From the NCBI RefSeq assembly GCF_001500065.1, contig NZ_LQIN01000050.1, positions 124,001-188,000 of the forward strand: a stretch of 64,000 nt of DNA. Reading direction: 5' to 3'. The notes beneath the pieces were generated by a model, which was not told the DNA's origin, did not search any database, and worked only from the letters and a program-made list of their open reading frames with translations. Positions within the stretch are counted from its first letter, which is position 1. Every line of letters begins with the position of its first letter. This DNA comes from Mycobacterium sp. IS-3022 (lineage in GTDB: Bacteria > Actinomycetota > Actinomycetes > Mycobacteriales > Mycobacteriaceae). The position numbers were made by a program, and so were the translations under genes. This document shows, in pieces, positions 1 through 8,994 of this stretch.

Positions 1-95
1 TGGAAGGCGTTCCCGAAATGCTCGAGGCCGTCCAGGTGGAGGCGACGTTCCCGGACGGCACCAAGCTCGTCACCGTCCACCATCCCATCCGATGA
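1..95 (+). CDS. ureA: Urease gamma subunit UreA, C-terminal fragment
   Basis: This is the last 30 codons of a gene entering from the left edge; the frame begins at base 3. The fragment reads through VEATFPDGTKLVTVHHPI, the conserved end of the small gamma subunit of nickel urease, which packs with UreB and UreC. Its TGA at 93-95 overlaps the ureB ATG at 92-94, so the genes are translationally coupled. The upstream part and promoter lie outside the window. Confidence 0.9.
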   Translation, partial: EGVPEMLEAVQVEATFPDGTKLVTVHHPIR

Positions 96-406
96 TCCCG
101 GGTGAAATCGTCTACGGGCAGGGCGATATCGAGTTCAACCCGGGCGCGCGACGGATCGAGCTGGACGTCGTCAACACCGGCGACAGGCCTATCCAAGTCG
201 GCAGCCATGTGCATCTGCCGCAGGCCAATGCTGCTCTGCAGTTCGACCGCCACGCTGCCCACGGCCACCGCCTCGACATTCCAGCCGGTACCGCTGTTCG
301 CTTCGAACCCGGTGTCACCCAGCATGTTTCGCTCGTGCCGTTGACCGGGTCACGCGAGGTTCACGGGCTGAGCCTACAACCGCCGGGCCGGCTGGACGCC
401 TCATGA
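92..406 (+). CDS. ureB: Urease beta subunit UreB
   Basis: This 104-residue protein has the family's usual length. It opens with MIPGEIVYGQGDIEFNPG and carries the hallmark NTGDRPIQVGSHVHLPQAN segment and the GTAVRFEPG strand of the urease beta fold. It is a structural, non-catalytic subunit that helps form the UreABC trimer. The ATG overlaps the ureA stop, and its own TGA at 404-406 overlaps the ureC ATG at 403, so the three structural subunits form one overlapping translational unit in the order seen in M. tuberculosis. Confidence 0.95.
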   Translation: MIPGEIVYGQGDIEFNPGARRIELDVVNTGDRPIQVGSHVHLPQANAALQFDRHAAHGHRLDIPAGTAVRFEPGVTQHVSLVPLTGSREVHGLSLQPPGRLDAS

Positions 407-2124
407 GCGAGCTGTCTCGCGCCAGGTATGCCGCCCTGTTCGGACCGACGACCGGCGACCGGATCAGGTTGGCCGACACGGATCTGTTCGTGGAGATCAC
501 CGAGGATCGCAGCGGCGGCCCCGGGCGGGCAGGCGACGAAGCGGTGTTCGGCGGCGGCAAGGTATTGCGCGAGTCGATGGGACAGGGGCGCGCGACCCGC
601 GCCGACGGGGCGCCCGACACCGTGATCACCGGTGTGGTGATCATCGACTACTGGGGAATCATCAAGGCCGACATCGGTATCCGCGATGGCCGCATCGTCG
701 GCATCGGCAAGGCCGGCAACCCCGACATCATGTCCGGCGTGCATCCCGAGCTCGTCGTCGGGCCATCGACGGAGATCATCGGGGGCAACGGACGTATCGT
801 CACCGCGGGGGCGATCGACTGCCACGTGCACCTGATCTGCCCGCAGCTCATGGCGGAGGCGCTCGGCGGCGGCATCACCACCATCGTCGCCGGCGGCACC
901 GGCCCGGCCGAGGGCAGCAAGGCCACCACCGTCACCCCCGGGGCGTGGCACCTCGCGCGCATCCTCGAGTCGCTGGACTCGTGGCCGATGAACGTGGCCC
1001 TGCTCGGCAAGGGCAACACGGTCAACACCGACTCGTTGTGGGAGCAGCTGCGCGGCGGCGCTTCGGGTTTCAAACTTCACGAGGACTGGGGGTCGACTCC
1101 TGCGGCGATCGACGCCTGCCTCACCGTCGCCGACGCTTCCGGTGTCCAGGTCGCACTTCACTCCGACACGCTCAACGAAGCAGGCTTCGTCGAGGACACG
1201 ATCGGCGCGATCAACGGCCGCTCGATCCACGCCTACCACACCGAGGGCGCGGGGGGCGGCCACGCACCCGACATCATCCGGGTCGCCGCCGAGGCCTACG
1301 TCCTCCCGAGTTCGACGAATCCGACCCGGCCGCACACCGTCAACACGCTCGACGAACACCTCGACATGTTGATGGTCTGCCACCACCTCAACCCCCAGGT
1401 GCCCGAGGATCTCGCGTTCGCCGAGAGTCGGATCCGCCCCTCGACGATGGCCGCCGAGGATCTGCTCCACGACATCGGCGCGATCTCGATGATCGGCAGC
1501 GACTCGCAGGCCATGGGCCGGATCGGGGAGGTGGTCATCCGCACCTGGCAGACCGCACACGTGATGAAGCGACGGCGCGGCGCGCTACCCGGCGACAACG
1601 GAGCAGACAACACCCGCGCCCGCCGCTACGTCGCCAAATACACCATCTGCCCGGCGATCGCGCACGGGCTGGACCACGAGATCGGATCGGTCGAGGTCGG
1701 CAAACTCGCCGACCTCGTGCTGTGGGAACCGGCGTTCTTCGGAGTCCGCCCGTACGCGGTGCTGAAGGGCGGAATGATCGCATGGGCCGCCATGGGTGAC
1801 GCGAACGCGTCGATTCCGACGCCGCAGCCCGTGCTGCCCCGACCGATGTTCGGCGCGGCGCCCGCGGCCGCGGCGGCCACATCGGTGCACTTCGTTTCGC
1901 CGCAGGCTGTCGATGACGGGCTCGCCGACCGCCTGGCGGTCAATCGGCGTCTGGTAGCCGTCAAGAACGTCCGGCAAATCAGTAAAGCTCAGATGCCTCT
2001 CAACGACGCGCTTCCCGACATCGACGTCGACCCGGACACGTTCACCGTACGCATCGACGGCGACGTGTGGCAGGAGGCGCCCGCCGCGGAATTACCTATG
2101 GCGCAGCGCTATTTCCTCTTCTAG
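403..2124 (+). CDS. ureC: Urease alpha (catalytic) subunit UreC
   Basis: This 573-residue amidohydrolase hydrolyses urea to ammonia and carbamate in the cytoplasm. The nickel-ligand pair H141-V-H143 (DCHVHLICP) is visible. The lysine that becomes carbamylated to bridge the two nickels is K224 in GFKLHEDWG. Further metal and active-site motifs are LHSDTLNE, the flap/HTEGAGGGHAPDI region, MVCHHLNP and the final metal aspartate in GSDSQAMGR. The length matches actinobacterial UreC and no key residue is missing. The gene is followed after 10 nt by ureF, with a GGAG sequence overlapping the ureC stop. Confidence 0.98.
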   Translation: MSELSRARYAALFGPTTGDRIRLADTDLFVEITEDRSGGPGRAGDEAVFGGGKVLRESMGQGRATRADGAPDTVITGVVIIDYWGIIKADIGIRDGRIVGIGKAGNPDIMSGVHPELVVGPSTEIIGGNGRIVTAGAIDCHVHLICPQLMAEALGGGITTIVAGGTGPAEGSKATTVTPGAWHLARILESLDSWPMNVALLGKGNTVNTDSLWEQLRGGASGFKLHEDWGSTPAAIDACLTVADASGVQVALHSDTLNEAGFVEDTIGAINGRSIHAYHTEGAGGGHAPDIIRVAAEAYVLPSSTNPTRPHTVNTLDEHLDMLMVCHHLNPQVPEDLAFAESRIRPSTMAAEDLLHDIGAISMIGSDSQAMGRIGEVVIRTWQTAHVMKRRRGALPGDNGADNTRARRYVAKYTICPAIAHGLDHEIGSVEVGKLADLVLWEPAFFGVRPYAVLKGGMIAWAAMGDANASIPTPQPVLPRPMFGAAPAAAAATSVHFVSPQAVDDGLADRLAVNRRLVAVKNVRQISKAQMPLNDALPDIDVDPDTFTVRIDGDVWQEAPAAELPMAQRYFLF

Positions 2125-2134
2125 GAGTTCAACG

Positions 2135-2770
2135 TTGACCCCCTTGGCCACGCTACTCGCGCTGTCGGACTCCCGGCTGCCGACGGGCGGGCACGTGCAT
2201 TCCGGCGGTGTCGAGCAGGCCGTGACAGAGGGCCTGGTCCGCGACCTCCCGACGCTTCGGGCATATCTGCGTCGCCGAATCCGTACCCACGGCCTGGTGA
2301 CTGCATCGGTAGCGGCCGCGGTGCACGCCGGCGACCTGGGAATCGCCCAGGCGGACCGCGAAACCGATGCTCGCACACCGGCTCCCGCCGCCCGTCGGGC
2401 CTCCCGCGCGCAGGGCCGCGGCCTGATCCGGCTGGCGCGGCGGGTCTGGCCGGACGGTGGCTGGGACACGCTCGGAAGCACGCCACACCTAGCCGTCGCG
2501 GCGGGCGCGGTTGGTGCGGTCAGCTCGATGACCCCCGACCTCACCGCGCTGTCGCTCGTCTATACCACCATGACCGGTTCGGCGACGGCTGCCCAGCGTC
2601 TGCTCGCCCTCGATCCCGGTGACGTCGCAGCGCTCACGTTCGAGCTGTCCACGTTGTGCGAACAGACCGCCGCCGAGGCCGCCAAGGAACTTTCCGACCT
2701 GTCCGATCCGCTGTTGGACGCGCTGGCCCAGCGGCACGCCCAACGCGAACGACCCTTGTTCGTCTCCTGA
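2135..2770 (+). CDS. ureF: Urease accessory protein UreF
   Basis: This 211-residue all-alpha accessory protein is part of the UreD-UreF-UreG chaperone complex that activates urease by delivering nickel and controlling UreG GTP hydrolysis. The family start LLALSDSRLPTGGHVHSGGV is present. I take TTG at 2135 as the start because AGGAG lies at 2123-2127 at correct spacing and no ATG precedes the conserved region. Order after ureC is F, G, D as in other mycobacteria. No ureE gene is seen, as is usual for this lineage. Confidence 0.92.
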   Translation: MTPLATLLALSDSRLPTGGHVHSGGVEQAVTEGLVRDLPTLRAYLRRRIRTHGLVTASVAAAVHAGDLGIAQADRETDARTPAPAARRASRAQGRGLIRLARRVWPDGGWDTLGSTPHLAVAAGAVGAVSSMTPDLTALSLVYTTMTGSATAAQRLLALDPGDVAALTFELSTLCEQTAAEAAKELSDLSDPLLDALAQRHAQRERPLFVS

Positions 2771-2780
2771 AAGAGAAGTG

Positions 2781-3485
2781 ATGCCACCACATTTCCTCGA
2801 CGGTCAACCACACCAGCACACCGACCGGCCGAAGCGACTCCGAGAGCCGGGAGAGCCGCTGCGCATCGGCATCGGCGGCCCCGTCGGCTCCGGCAAGACG
2901 GCGCTCGTCGCGGCGCTGTGCAGGCAACTGCGCGACGAGTTGTCCCTGGCGGTGCTTACCAACGACATCTACACCACCGAGGACGCCGACTTCTTGCGCC
3001 GCCACGCCGTGTTGCCCGATCGGCGGATCGCCGCGGTCCAGACCGGCGGCTGCCCACACACCGCGATCCGCGACGACATCACCGCCAACCTGGATGCCAT
3101 CGACGATCTCATCGCGATGAACGAGCGGCTCGACCTGATCCTGGTCGAGTCCGGCGGTGACAACCTTACGGCCACCTTCTCGTCCGGGCTGGTTGACGTG
3201 CAGATCTTCGTCATCGATGTGGCCGGCGGCGACAAGGTGCCGCGCAAGGGCGGCCCGGGCGTGACCTACTCAGATCTGTTGGTGGTCAACAAGACCGATT
3301 TGGCGTCGCGCGTCGGGGCTGATCTCGAGGTGATGCGTCGCGACGCGGCCACGGTGCGCGGTGACCGGCCGACAGTGCTGATCTCGCTGACCGAAGACCC
3401 TGCGGCCACCGCGGTGCTGGCCTGGGTGCGTGAGCAGCTGTGGGTGTCTGCGCGCGCGGGGGGAAGTAGCGAGGGTTCGGTCTAG
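2781..3485 (+). CDS. ureG: Urease accessory GTPase UreG
   Basis: This 234-residue SIMIBI-class GTPase drives nickel insertion into apo-urease. The P-loop GGPVGSGKTAL, the nickel-binding GGCPHTAIR (CPH) motif, VESGGDNL and the guanine-specificity motif NKTD are all present. The N-terminus contains a few His residues, a modest version of the metal-binding tails seen in other UreG proteins. I chose ATG 2781 because an AGAGAAG ribosome site lies just upstream; a longer open frame reaches into ureF but is not needed. The stop overlaps the ureD GTG by one base. Confidence 0.96.
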   Translation: MPPHFLDGQPHQHTDRPKRLREPGEPLRIGIGGPVGSGKTALVAALCRQLRDELSLAVLTNDIYTTEDADFLRRHAVLPDRRIAAVQTGGCPHTAIRDDITANLDAIDDLIAMNERLDLILVESGGDNLTATFSSGLVDVQIFVIDVAGGDKVPRKGGPGVTYSDLLVVNKTDLASRVGADLEVMRRDAATVRGDRPTVLISLTEDPAATAVLAWVREQLWVSARAGGSSEGSV

Positions 3486-4111
3486 TGCGTTCGGACGTCC
3501 TCATCGTCGCCCGTCGCGGCCGCCGGCCGCGCATCGAATGCACGGGCGGGCTCGCCGCACGCGAGACCGAACCCGAAACAGTGCATTTGGTGTCGGCCGC
3601 CGCCACCCCGCTCGGTGGCGACGCCGTAGGTGTGCGCATCGTGGTCGAGCCTGGCGCGTTACTGCGGGTACGCACCGCAGCGGCGACGGTGACGCTCCCG
3701 GGCCCGAGGACCGATGAGTCACACGCGGTTTGGACGCTGGAGGTGGCAGGAGATCTCGACGTCGATCCGCAGCCCACCGTCGTGGCGGCCACGTCACGGC
3801 ACATCGCCGCTACCCGGATTGACCTCACCGGATCTGGTCGCCTTCGGCTGCGGGAGCGGGTTCAGATAGGGAGAACCGCTGAGCAGCAGGGTTTTTGGAC
3901 CGGGACGCTGCACGCGGACGTCGACGGGTCCGCGCTGCTGCGCCATCGCGTCGAGATGGGCAGCGGCTCGTTGCCCGACGACGAACTCGGCGCGCCGATG
4001 GCGTGTGTCAGCGAGTTGCACTACCCGGGCAATCACATAGAGACGGACGGCGTCGCGCTGGCGCTGGCGGGCGGTGGCTGCCTTGCCACCTGGCAGGGCG
4101 CCCGGCTCTAG
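3485..4111 (+). CDS. ureD: Urease accessory protein UreD (UreH)
   Basis: This 208-residue beta-rich scaffold protein recruits UreF/UreG to urease and forms part of the nickel tunnel. Family features include HLVSAAATPLGGDAVGV near the N-terminus, LRVRTAAATVTLPGP, and the GFWTGTLHADVDGSALLRHRV region. It starts with GTG at 3485, one base inside the ureG stop, so translation is coupled. It ends only 3 nt before the convergent urtE stop. Short actinobacterial UreD proteins of about 210 residues are typical. Confidence 0.92.
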   Translation: MRSDVLIVARRGRRPRIECTGGLAARETEPETVHLVSAAATPLGGDAVGVRIVVEPGALLRVRTAAATVTLPGPRTDESHAVWTLEVAGDLDVDPQPTVVAATSRHIAATRIDLTGSGRLRLRERVQIGRTAEQQGFWTGTLHADVDGSALLRHRVEMGSGSLPDDELGAPMACVSELHYPGNHIETDGVALALAGGGCLATWQGARL

Positions 4112-4114
4112 CCG

Positions 4115-4807
4115 CTAGATCGCCATGGCGGCGCGGACTTCGGCCTCCGAGGCCGAACCGCCTGCGCCGCTGGATGTGACGCGGCCGGACTCGAGGATGT
4201 AATAGCGCTGCGACGACTCCAGCGCAAATCCGATGTGCTGCTCGACGAGCAGCACACCCAGGTCGCCACGTTTGGTCAAGTCGGTGATCGCGGCCTCGAT
4301 TTCGGCCACCACCGACGGCTGGATGCCCTCGGTCGGCTCGTCGAGAATCAGACACCTGGGCCTGGTGATCAGCGCGCGGGCGATCGCCAACTGTTGGCGT
4401 TGGCCACCCGAGAGCAGTCCGGCCCGCCGCGTCAGTAGCTCCTTGAGCGCGGGGAACAGGTCGAGCTGCTCGTCGATCAGCTGCTTGCCGTTCTTGCGTC
4501 CGTCGGCGACGACCTGAAGGTTCTCCGCCGTCGTCAGCTGGCCGAACGACTGCTGGCCCTGCGGCACATACGCCAGACCACGCGCCACCCGCGCGCTCGG
4601 CCGCAGATGGGTGATGTCGTCACCGTCGAAAAGCACCCTTCCGGCACTGCATTTCAACAGGCCCACGGCGGCGCGGAGGAGTGTGGTCTTACCGGCGCCG
4701 TTGTGGCCCATCACAGCCGCCACCCCGCACGAGGGCACCTCGACGCCGACCCCGTGCAGGACCTCGGAGCGGCCGTAGCCGGCGTGTACGTCGACTAGCC
4801 GGAGCAT
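4115..4807 (-). CDS. urtE: Urea ABC transporter ATP-binding protein UrtE
   Basis: This 230-residue LivF-type ATPase is the last gene of the urtABCDE operon. Walker A (GHNGAGKTTLL), the signature LSGGQRQQLAIARAL and Walker B CLILDEPTEGIQPS are intact. The IQPS after Walker B and the EQHIGFA H-loop region are typical of the branched-chain amino acid/urea (HAAT) subfamily. The start ATG overlaps the urtD TGA (4 nt). Assignment to urea rather than amino acids rests on the five-gene order and on the adjacent urease cluster. Confidence 0.92.
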   Translation of the reverse strand: MLRLVDVHAGYGRSEVLHGVGVEVPSCGVAAVMGHNGAGKTTLLRAAVGLLKCSAGRVLFDGDDITHLRPSARVARGLAYVPQGQQSFGQLTTAENLQVVADGRKNGKQLIDEQLDLFPALKELLTRRAGLLSGGQRQQLAIARALITRPRCLILDEPTEGIQPSVVAEIEAAITDLTKRGDLGVLLVEQHIGFALESSQRYYILESGRVTSSGAGGSASEAEVRAAMAI

Positions 4808-5643
4808 CAGGAGTTCTCCTCGATGAGGTCGGAGGGCCCGCCCGTTCGCAAGGCCGAAGCGCCGGCGGCTGCCGTGCCGAGGTAGACCTCCTGCACCTTC
4901 GGGTTGGCCTGCACCTCGGCGACCGATCCCTCGGCGACGACCTGCCCGCGGGCCAGGACGGTCACCGAAGTGGCGAACGCGCGCATGAAGTCCATATCGT
5001 GTTCGACGACGACGACGGTGCGCTCACCGCCGATGCGGCGCAGCAGGTTACCGGTCTCCTCGCGCTCCTCATGGCTCATCCCCGCGACCGGCTCGTCGAG
5101 CAGCAGGACGTCTGCGTTCTGTACCAGGAGCATGCCGATCTCCAGCCACTGCTTCTGGCCGTGGGCGAGCACACCGGCGGGTTCATCGGCGAGCTCGGTC
5201 AGCCCGATCGTGTCCAGGGCCGCCTCGACGGACGGCAGCATCCCGCGGCGTCGGCGCAGCAGCGTCCACGGCGAGCGTCCCGCGCCCGCAGCGATATCCA
5301 GGTTTTGCAGCACGGTGAGCTGTTCGAAGACACTGGCCGTCTGGAAGGTCCGGCCCACCCCCAGCCGCGCGATCTGGTGCACCTTTTTGCCGAGTAGCTC
5401 CAGGCCCGACTTGTTGACCGAGCCGGTGGCGGCCACGAGCCCGGTGATCGCGTCGATGACGGTGGTCTTGCCGGCGCCGTTCGGACCGATCAGAAATCGC
5501 AGGTCGCCTTGAAACAGTGTCAGGTCGACATCGCTGACCGCATTGAAGCCGTCGAAATCCACTGTCAGGCCGCGAACTTCCAGGTACTCGGTGCCCATGC
5601 CGACGTTGCCACCGGCCACCGGTCCCACTTTCGCACCGGTCAT
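4807..5643 (-). CDS. urtD: Urea ABC transporter ATP-binding protein UrtD
   Basis: This LivG-type ATPase of about 278 residues carries Walker A (GPNGAGKTTVI), an LAHGQKQWLEIGMLL variant signature (HGQ replacing SGGQ), Walker B DVLLLDEPVAGMS and the H-loop VVEHDMDFM. The HGQ-type signature is characteristic of UrtD/LivG proteins. A longer open frame runs upstream, but the ATG at 5643 overlaps the urtC TGA at 5640-5642, matching the ATGA pattern of every other junction in this operon. An internal ATG before TEYLEVRGL is a possible shorter start. Confidence 0.92.
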   Translation of the reverse strand: MTGAKVGPVAGGNVGMGTEYLEVRGLTVDFDGFNAVSDVDLTLFQGDLRFLIGPNGAGKTTVIDAITGLVAATGSVNKSGLELLGKKVHQIARLGVGRTFQTASVFEQLTVLQNLDIAAGAGRSPWTLLRRRRGMLPSVEAALDTIGLTELADEPAGVLAHGQKQWLEIGMLLVQNADVLLLDEPVAGMSHEEREETGNLLRRIGGERTVVVVEHDMDFMRAFATSVTVLARGQVVAEGSVAEVQANPKVQEVYLGTAAAGASALRTGGPSDLIEENS

Positions 5644-6764
5644 GTCGACGCCCCGACTTTCTCCGCGTCCGGATCGGCGTCGGCCGCGGCGGGCCGCTCC
5701 GCCTCGGGCAGCGGTTTGGGTCTGCGCTTGCGCCACCGCCTGTACAGCGCCCCCAACCCGGCGAAACCGGCGGGAAAGAAGCCGACGACGACGATGAACA
5801 GCAGGCCCTGCGCGTACGTCCATTCCGATGGAAAGCGTTCGGAGAACAGGGTTTGCGCCCACGCAACACCGATCGCGCCCAGCACCGGTCCCAGCAGCGT
5901 CGTACGTCCGCCGATCGCCACACCGATCAAGAATGCGATCGACGGAAGGATGCCGACCTGTGATGGCGCGATGAACCCGACGATCGGTGCGAACAGCGCG
6001 CCGGCGATGCTGGCGAAGAGCGCAGCGATGGCGTAGGCGACCACCTTGATGTTGGCCGGGTCGTAGCCGAGGAAACGCACCCGCTCCTCGCCGTCGCGCA
6101 CGGCCACCAGCAGCTCCCCGTACCGGCTCTGCATGAGCTGCCGAACCACCGCGACGACGAGGAGCAGCACACCGGCGGCGATGAAGTAGAGCATCCGCTG
6201 GTTCGCGGGATCGTTCAGGGTGAACCCGAAGAACGTACGAAACCTGTTGAGCCCGTTGCTTCCCCCGAGGCCGGCCTGCCCAACCAACAGGATCGCCAGC
6301 GCCGCGGCGAGCGCCTGCGACAGGATCGCGAAATACGCGCCTTTGACGCGGCGCTTGAAGACGCCCAGGCCCAGCGCCGCGGCGATGACCGTCGGCAGCA
6401 CCACGATCGCCAGCAACGTGAAGACGGGGGAGGCGAACGGTTCCCAGTAGGCCGGTAATTCGCGCACCCCGGCGATCTGCATGAAGTCGGGTACGTCGTT
6501 ACCGCGGATCTGCGCGTCGGCGATCTTCAGGTGCATGCCCATCATGTAGCCGCCCATGCCGAAGAACACGCCCTGGCCGAGCACCAGCATGCCGCCGCGG
6601 CCCCAGGCCAAACCGATGCCGACGGCGACGATGGCGAAGCACAGGAACTTGCCCAGCAGGCTGAGGCGGAAGTCCGACAACACCACCGGTGCCACCCCGA
6701 ACAGCAACACCGCCGCCAGCCCGAAGCCGGCCCACGTCTGCCACCGGCCCAATAGGACCCTCAT
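5640..6764 (-). CDS. urtC: Urea ABC transporter permease UrtC
   Basis: This polytopic inner-membrane permease of 374 residues is of the LivM type. It has the family segment GRGGMLVLGQGVFFGMGGYM near the first membrane spans, AILSQALAAALAILLV, and the cytoplasmic loop RDGEERVRFLGYDPANIK. The last forty residues after the final helix are basic and then Glu/Ala-rich. The start ATG 6764 overlaps the urtB TGA; an N-terminally longer frame covers urtB in another frame and is rejected. With UrtB it forms the urea translocation pore. Confidence 0.93.
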   Translation of the reverse strand: MRVLLGRWQTWAGFGLAAVLLFGVAPVVLSDFRLSLLGKFLCFAIVAVGIGLAWGRGGMLVLGQGVFFGMGGYMMGMHLKIADAQIRGNDVPDFMQIAGVRELPAYWEPFASPVFTLLAIVVLPTVIAAALGLGVFKRRVKGAYFAILSQALAAALAILLVGQAGLGGSNGLNRFRTFFGFTLNDPANQRMLYFIAAGVLLLVVAVVRQLMQSRYGELLVAVRDGEERVRFLGYDPANIKVVAYAIAALFASIAGALFAPIVGFIAPSQVGILPSIAFLIGVAIGGRTTLLGPVLGAIGVAWAQTLFSERFPSEWTYAQGLLFIVVVGFFPAGFAGLGALYRRWRKRRPKPLPEAERPAAADADPDAEKVGAST

Positions 6765-7645
6765 GCGAGACTCCTTGTCCGAACGGTGAACAGGCCCTGC
6801 GGGCGCACCTGCAGGAAGATCACGATGACCACGAACACGATCACCTTCGCCAGTGATGCGGTGGTGTTGTACTCGATGAACGAATTCAAGAAGCCCAGGG
6901 CGAACGCCGCGATCACGGTGCCCTTGATCTGGCCGAGTCCGCCGACGACGACAACCAGGAACGCGTCGATCAGATAGCTCTGCCCGATGGTCGGACTCGT
7001 CGAGCCGATCAGCGTCAGCGCCACACCGGCCACCGCCGCCAGTCCCGATCCGATGAAAAACGTTGTGATGTCGGTCTTGCGCGACGAGATGCCACTGGTT
7101 TCGGCCAGGTCGCGGTTCTGCACGACCGCGCGGATGCGCCGTCCCATGGGGCTGACTTTGAGGGCGGTGGCCAGCGCCGCCACGCACGCGATCGCCAACA
7201 CCAGGATGAAGATTCGCGTCCTGGGCACCACGGCCCCGAAGATTTCCATACCGCCGGACAGCCACGGCGGCGCGACAACGTTCACCGCCGGCGCGCCGAA
7301 GATGTCGCGGGCCACCTGCTGCAGGATTAAGCCCACGCCGAACGTCACCAGCAGCGTGTCGAGCGGGCGGTGATACATCCGTTGAATGAGCGTCACTTCC
7401 AGCAGCGCGCCCATCGCTCCGCCGATGACGAAACCGACCACGAGGGAAATCAACAGCGACGCACCGGCACTCGACACCATCTGCTGCACGACATAGGCGG
7501 TGTAGCAGCCCGCCATGATGAACTCACCGTGCGCCATGTTGATGACGCCCATCTGGCCGAAGGTCAGGGACAACCCCAGCGCGGCCAGCAACAGGATCGA
7601 GCCGAGGCTCAACCCCGTTGCCAGCTGTCCGATCAGGACATCCAT
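6761..7645 (-). CDS. urtB: Urea ABC transporter permease UrtB
   Basis: This LivH-type permease has 294 residues. The N-terminal GLSLGSILLLAALGLSLTFG and MGVINMAHGEFIMAG motifs are diagnostic of the family, followed by AVVQNRDLAETSGI in the cytoplasmic EAA-like loop and VVVVGGLGQIKGT near the end. About eight hydrophobic segments are visible. Only one base separates its ATG from the urtA stop codon, and its TGA overlaps the urtC start, so it sits inside a single operon transcribed from upstream of urtA. Confidence 0.93.
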   Translation of the reverse strand: MDVLIGQLATGLSLGSILLLAALGLSLTFGQMGVINMAHGEFIMAGCYTAYVVQQMVSSAGASLLISLVVGFVIGGAMGALLEVTLIQRMYHRPLDTLLVTFGVGLILQQVARDIFGAPAVNVVAPPWLSGGMEIFGAVVPRTRIFILVLAIACVAALATALKVSPMGRRIRAVVQNRDLAETSGISSRKTDITTFFIGSGLAAVAGVALTLIGSTSPTIGQSYLIDAFLVVVVGGLGQIKGTVIAAFALGFLNSFIEYNTTASLAKVIVFVVIVIFLQVRPQGLFTVRTRSLA

Positions 7646-7646
7646 C

Positions 7647-8912
7647 TCAGCTGGAGAGCCCGGCTGCCCACGGGTAGGACTTCAGGTACGGGTCCGGCTC
7701 GATCGGGCCGGGTGACTCCCAGACCGTGTAGATGAGCCCGTCGGGACGGATCTCGCCGATGCGGGCCGTCTTGGTGATGTGATGGTTCTCGCCGTCAATG
7801 GTGACCAGGCCCTCGGGAGCGTCGAACGTGACCCCGTCCGCATTGTCCTGAATTGCTTTGACGTCGAACGACTTCGCCTTCTCGACGGTGTTCTTCCACA
7901 GGTACACCGAGACGTAAGCGGCTTCCATCGGATCCGACGTGGGCTTGTCGGCGCCGAACTTGTCCTGGTAGGCCTTGACGAACGCCTTGTTGACCGGATT
8001 GTCGACGGTCTCGTAGTAATTCCACGCGGTCAGCTGGCCGGTGATGTTCTGCACGCCGATGCCGCCGACCTCTTCCTCGGCGATCGACACCGAAACCACC
8101 GGCATGGCCTGCGGCGTCAGGCCGACGTTGCGGTACTCCCGGAAGAACGCGACGTTGGAGTCGCCGTTGAGGGTGTTGAACACCGCGTCGGCGTCGGCGG
8201 TGCGGACCTTGTTGACGATCGTCGAGAAGTCCGTCGAACCCAGCGGGGTGTAGTCCTCACCCTTGATCTCGATACCGTTGGCGTCCGCATACGCCTTGAT
8301 GATCCGGTTGGCGGTCTGGGGAAACACGTAGTCGCTGCCCACGAGGTACAGGGACTTGACTCCCTTTTCCTTGAGGTAGTCCAGCGCCGGGACGATCTGC
8401 TGGTTGGTGGTGGCGCCGGTGTAGAAGATGTTCTTCGACGACTCCAGGCCCTCGTACTGCACCGGGTAGTACAGCAGCGAGTTGGCGCTTTCGAAAACGG
8501 GCAGCATGGCCTTGCGCGAGGAGGAGGTCCAACCGCCGAACACGGCGGCGACACAGTCGCTGCTGATCAGCTTTTCGGCCTTCTCGGCGAAAATGGTCGG
8601 CTCGGACGCCCCGTCCTCACCCACGAGCTGGAGTTGCTTGCCCAGTACGCCGCCTGCGGCGTTGATCTGCTCGACAGCCAGGTCGATCGCGTGGCGCACG
8701 GTCACTTCGGAGATGGCCATGGTGCCCGACAGCGAGTTCAGTGCACCTACCTTGACGGTGGGACCGGAAGTGTCCACGCACGATGCGGCGCTTGCCGAAT
8801 CCGATTCGGTGGCCTTGCTTCCGCAGCCGGACAGCAGCAACGCGGTCGCGGCGACGACGCCTCCCGCCCTGAAAGCCGAACGTTTCAACGAGGAGCGTCG
8901 GACAAGTCGCAT
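7647..8912 (-). CDS. urtA: Urea ABC transporter substrate-binding lipoprotein UrtA
   Basis: This 421-residue extracytoplasmic receptor begins with an Arg/Lys-rich signal and a lipobox LLSGC, with C30 as the predicted lipidation site. The mature protein has UrtA/AmiC-like motifs: VKVGALNSLSGTMAISE, AAVFGGWTSSSRKAMLPVFE, LLYYPVQYEG and FYTGATTNQQIVPALDYL. These are closer to urea/amide binders than to LivJ. It is the first gene of the operon and its promoter must lie in 8913-9155. Nitrogen-dependent GlnR control is likely from knowledge of relatives but no clean GlnR site was found. Confidence 0.94.
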   Translation of the reverse strand: MRLVRRSSLKRSAFRAGGVVAATALLLSGCGSKATESDSASAASCVDTSGPTVKVGALNSLSGTMAISEVTVRHAIDLAVEQINAAGGVLGKQLQLVGEDGASEPTIFAEKAEKLISSDCVAAVFGGWTSSSRKAMLPVFESANSLLYYPVQYEGLESSKNIFYTGATTNQQIVPALDYLKEKGVKSLYLVGSDYVFPQTANRIIKAYADANGIEIKGEDYTPLGSTDFSTIVNKVRTADADAVFNTLNGDSNVAFFREYRNVGLTPQAMPVVSVSIAEEEVGGIGVQNITGQLTAWNYYETVDNPVNKAFVKAYQDKFGADKPTSDPMEAAYVSVYLWKNTVEKAKSFDVKAIQDNADGVTFDAPEGLVTIDGENHHITKTARIGEIRPDGLIYTVWESPGPIEPDPYLKSYPWAAGLSS

Positions 8913-8934
8913 GGACAGCCTTTCCCGAGAACAG

Positions 8935-8994
8935 CGACGCTCATCGCCGACGAGCGTCGATAGTCAAGCGGCACGTGAGACACCACGCGGTGTC
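8935..8994 (-). promoter_or_regulatory. Two dyad elements upstream of urtA
   Basis: The 243-nt gap between urtA and ndh contains two perfect dyads. One has 8-bp arms CGACGCTC/GAGCGTCG at 8935-8942 and 8952-8959, starting 22 nt upstream of the urtA ATG. The other has 6-bp arms GACACC/GGTGTC at 8979-8984 and 8989-8994. They could be operators or a leader hairpin for the urt operon; the second could also help end ndh transcripts. No protein was matched to either. Confidence 0.35.
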
